Shown here: positions 63,521 through 64,000 of the stretch, piece by piece
Layout of the letters: the number at the start of each line of letters is the position of its first letter
How positions within the stretch are numbered: position 1 is the stretch's first letter
Program-made: the position numbers and the translations under genes
Origin: Flavobacteriaceae bacterium
GTDB lineage: Bacteria > Bacteroidota > Bacteroidia > Flavobacteriales > Flavobacteriaceae
Direction of reading: 5' to 3'
DNA length: 64,000 nt
Assembly: GCA_018402135.1 (NCBI GenBank)
Contig: JAGYJF010000003.1
Location: 310,001-374,000 of the forward strand
The notes under the pieces: model-generated
Databases searched by the model: none
What the model was told of the DNA's origin: nothing
What the model saw: the letters and a program-made list of their open reading frames with translations, nothing else

Positions 63521-63554
63521 AAACCTGCTTGTATCGAACTTAGCAGGTTTTTTT
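63521..63554. terminator. Bidirectional terminator between the carbonic anhydrase and CvpA genes
   Basis: AAACCTGCT pairs exactly with AGCAGGTTT over a 12-base loop, with T residues on the plus side and A-rich sequence on the other. It sits between two converging genes. Confidence 0.85.
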
Positions 63555-64000
63555 ATTCTTCGGTTTCGTCTGATTTTTCAGTTTTAAAAGTGTCGTTCAA
63601 CATGTTAAAATTTTCTACATCTAGTATTTTCGGAAACAGTAACGTCGCAAAACCCTTAACAGGTGAGTATAATGAACTTTGTTCAGTGTCTTCTTCATCC
63701 ATAAAAACATTGCTTTCCATACGGTCAATGACCGTTAAAATAACACTTAAAACCAAGGCAATTTTTAGCAATCCAAAAACAGCACCAGCTATTTTATTTA
63801 ATAAGCCTAGTGCGGCAAAATTTGCCAACTTGGTGAGCGCTTTCCCAGCTAAACTTATTACAAATACAATAATGGCAAACGTAATGGCGAAAGCAGTGAG
63901 GTTGATGTATTGTTGTTCCCATTCCACTCTAGTAGATAGATATTCAGCGGCGTAATTGCTAAAGTGAATGGCGCCATAAATGCCAACAATTAAGGCTAAA
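63553..64000 (-). CDS. CvpA-family membrane protein (5' end outside window)
   Basis: Residues readable in frame run to the end of the window: AIHFSNYAAEYLS, then LTAFAITFAIIVFVISLAG, LGLLNKIAGAVFGLLKIALV and LSVILTVIDRM, with an acidic end (TEKSDETEE). The pattern of four membrane helices with Gly-rich loops fits CvpA (colicin V production family). It is a partial CDS because the start lies beyond 64000. It faces the carbonic anhydrase across a shared terminator. Function is known only by the family name. Confidence 0.85.
   Translation of the reverse strand, partial: LALIVGIYGAIHFSNYAAEYLSTRVEWEQQYINLTAFAITFAIIVFVISLAGKALTKLANFAALGLLNKIAGAVFGLLKIALVLSVILTVIDRMESNVFMDEEDTEQSSLYSPVKGFATLLFPKILDVENFNMLNDTFKTEKSDETEE

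Overview
The window is AT-rich, densely coded bacterial DNA that I read as a flavobacterium (Bacteroidota, probably Flavobacteriaceae). The reasons are type IX secretion C-terminal sorting domains of both type A and type B, a complete Bat aerotolerance operon, TonB-dependent receptor and SCO lineages typical of the group, repeated TAnnTTTG -7 promoter boxes, and A-rich start regions without Shine-Dalgarno sequences. No rRNA or CRISPR array was seen. Two intact tRNAs are present: Asn-GTT and Pro-GGG.

Layout. 0-9.3 kb: an AraC-type regulator fragment, a secreted protein, hemH, a MATE exporter, a VPS10/BNR secreted protein, hemJ, a sensor kinase and an enoyl-CoA hydratase. 9.3-15 kb: a secreted protein, an AraC regulator, an HD phosphohydrolase with plsC, a bacilliredoxin, a TerB-DnaJ protein and a RES/Xre toxin-antitoxin pair. 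15-22.1 kb: a metal locus with a TonB receptor divergent from a DtxR/MntR-type regulator (a palindromic operator lies between them), a ZIP transporter, a small Cys-rich FeoB partner, FeoB, FeoA and a SCO protein. 22.2-25.6 kb: an M1 peptidase carrying a T9SS signal, and RseP. 25.6-27.1 kb: a tRNA-centred mosaic (tRNA-Asn fragment, GIY-YIG nuclease, intact tRNA-Asn, a formylglycine-generating-enzyme remnant, tRNA-Pro, and a three-armed palindromic element with a partial second copy). 27.2-32 kb: a large T9SS type-B adhesin and a truncated paralogue cut off by a decayed IS1595-family element.

32-41.9 kb is the accessory part. A one-strand cassette (33.2-38.7 kb) encodes an OmpA-like protein with an unrecognised N-terminal domain, an R/K/E repeat helix, membrane proteins, two paralogous proteins that each look internally duplicated, an unclassified 243-residue protein and a voltage-gated-type ion channel. 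Decayed insertion sequences lie outside it on both sides, and a GC-rich patch lies at its downstream end. This is my best candidate for an undescribed system; its function cannot be assigned from sequence alone. 41.9-51.3 kb returns to ordinary genes: an XRE-membrane protein, isoaspartyl peptidase, an ALDH7-type dehydrogenase, lipoproteins, an AlbA_2 protein, an SDR and an aldo/keto reductase. 51.5-60.8 kb is the moxR-DUF58-batABCDE operon. 60.9-64 kb holds a small secreted protein, a SulP transporter with a beta-carbonic anhydrase (a likely bicarbonate uptake pair) and a CvpA-like gene running off the end.

Quality caveat. Seven otherwise well-preserved genes are broken by single-base frame changes: nine consistent with one extra base and one with one missing base, six of the extra bases lying within 51.6-54.4 kb. 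The reading frame resumes perfectly after each, so base-calling or assembly error is more likely than decay. I annotate these genes end to end. The two transposases, the lipocalin-like gene and the FGE fragment look genuinely decayed.
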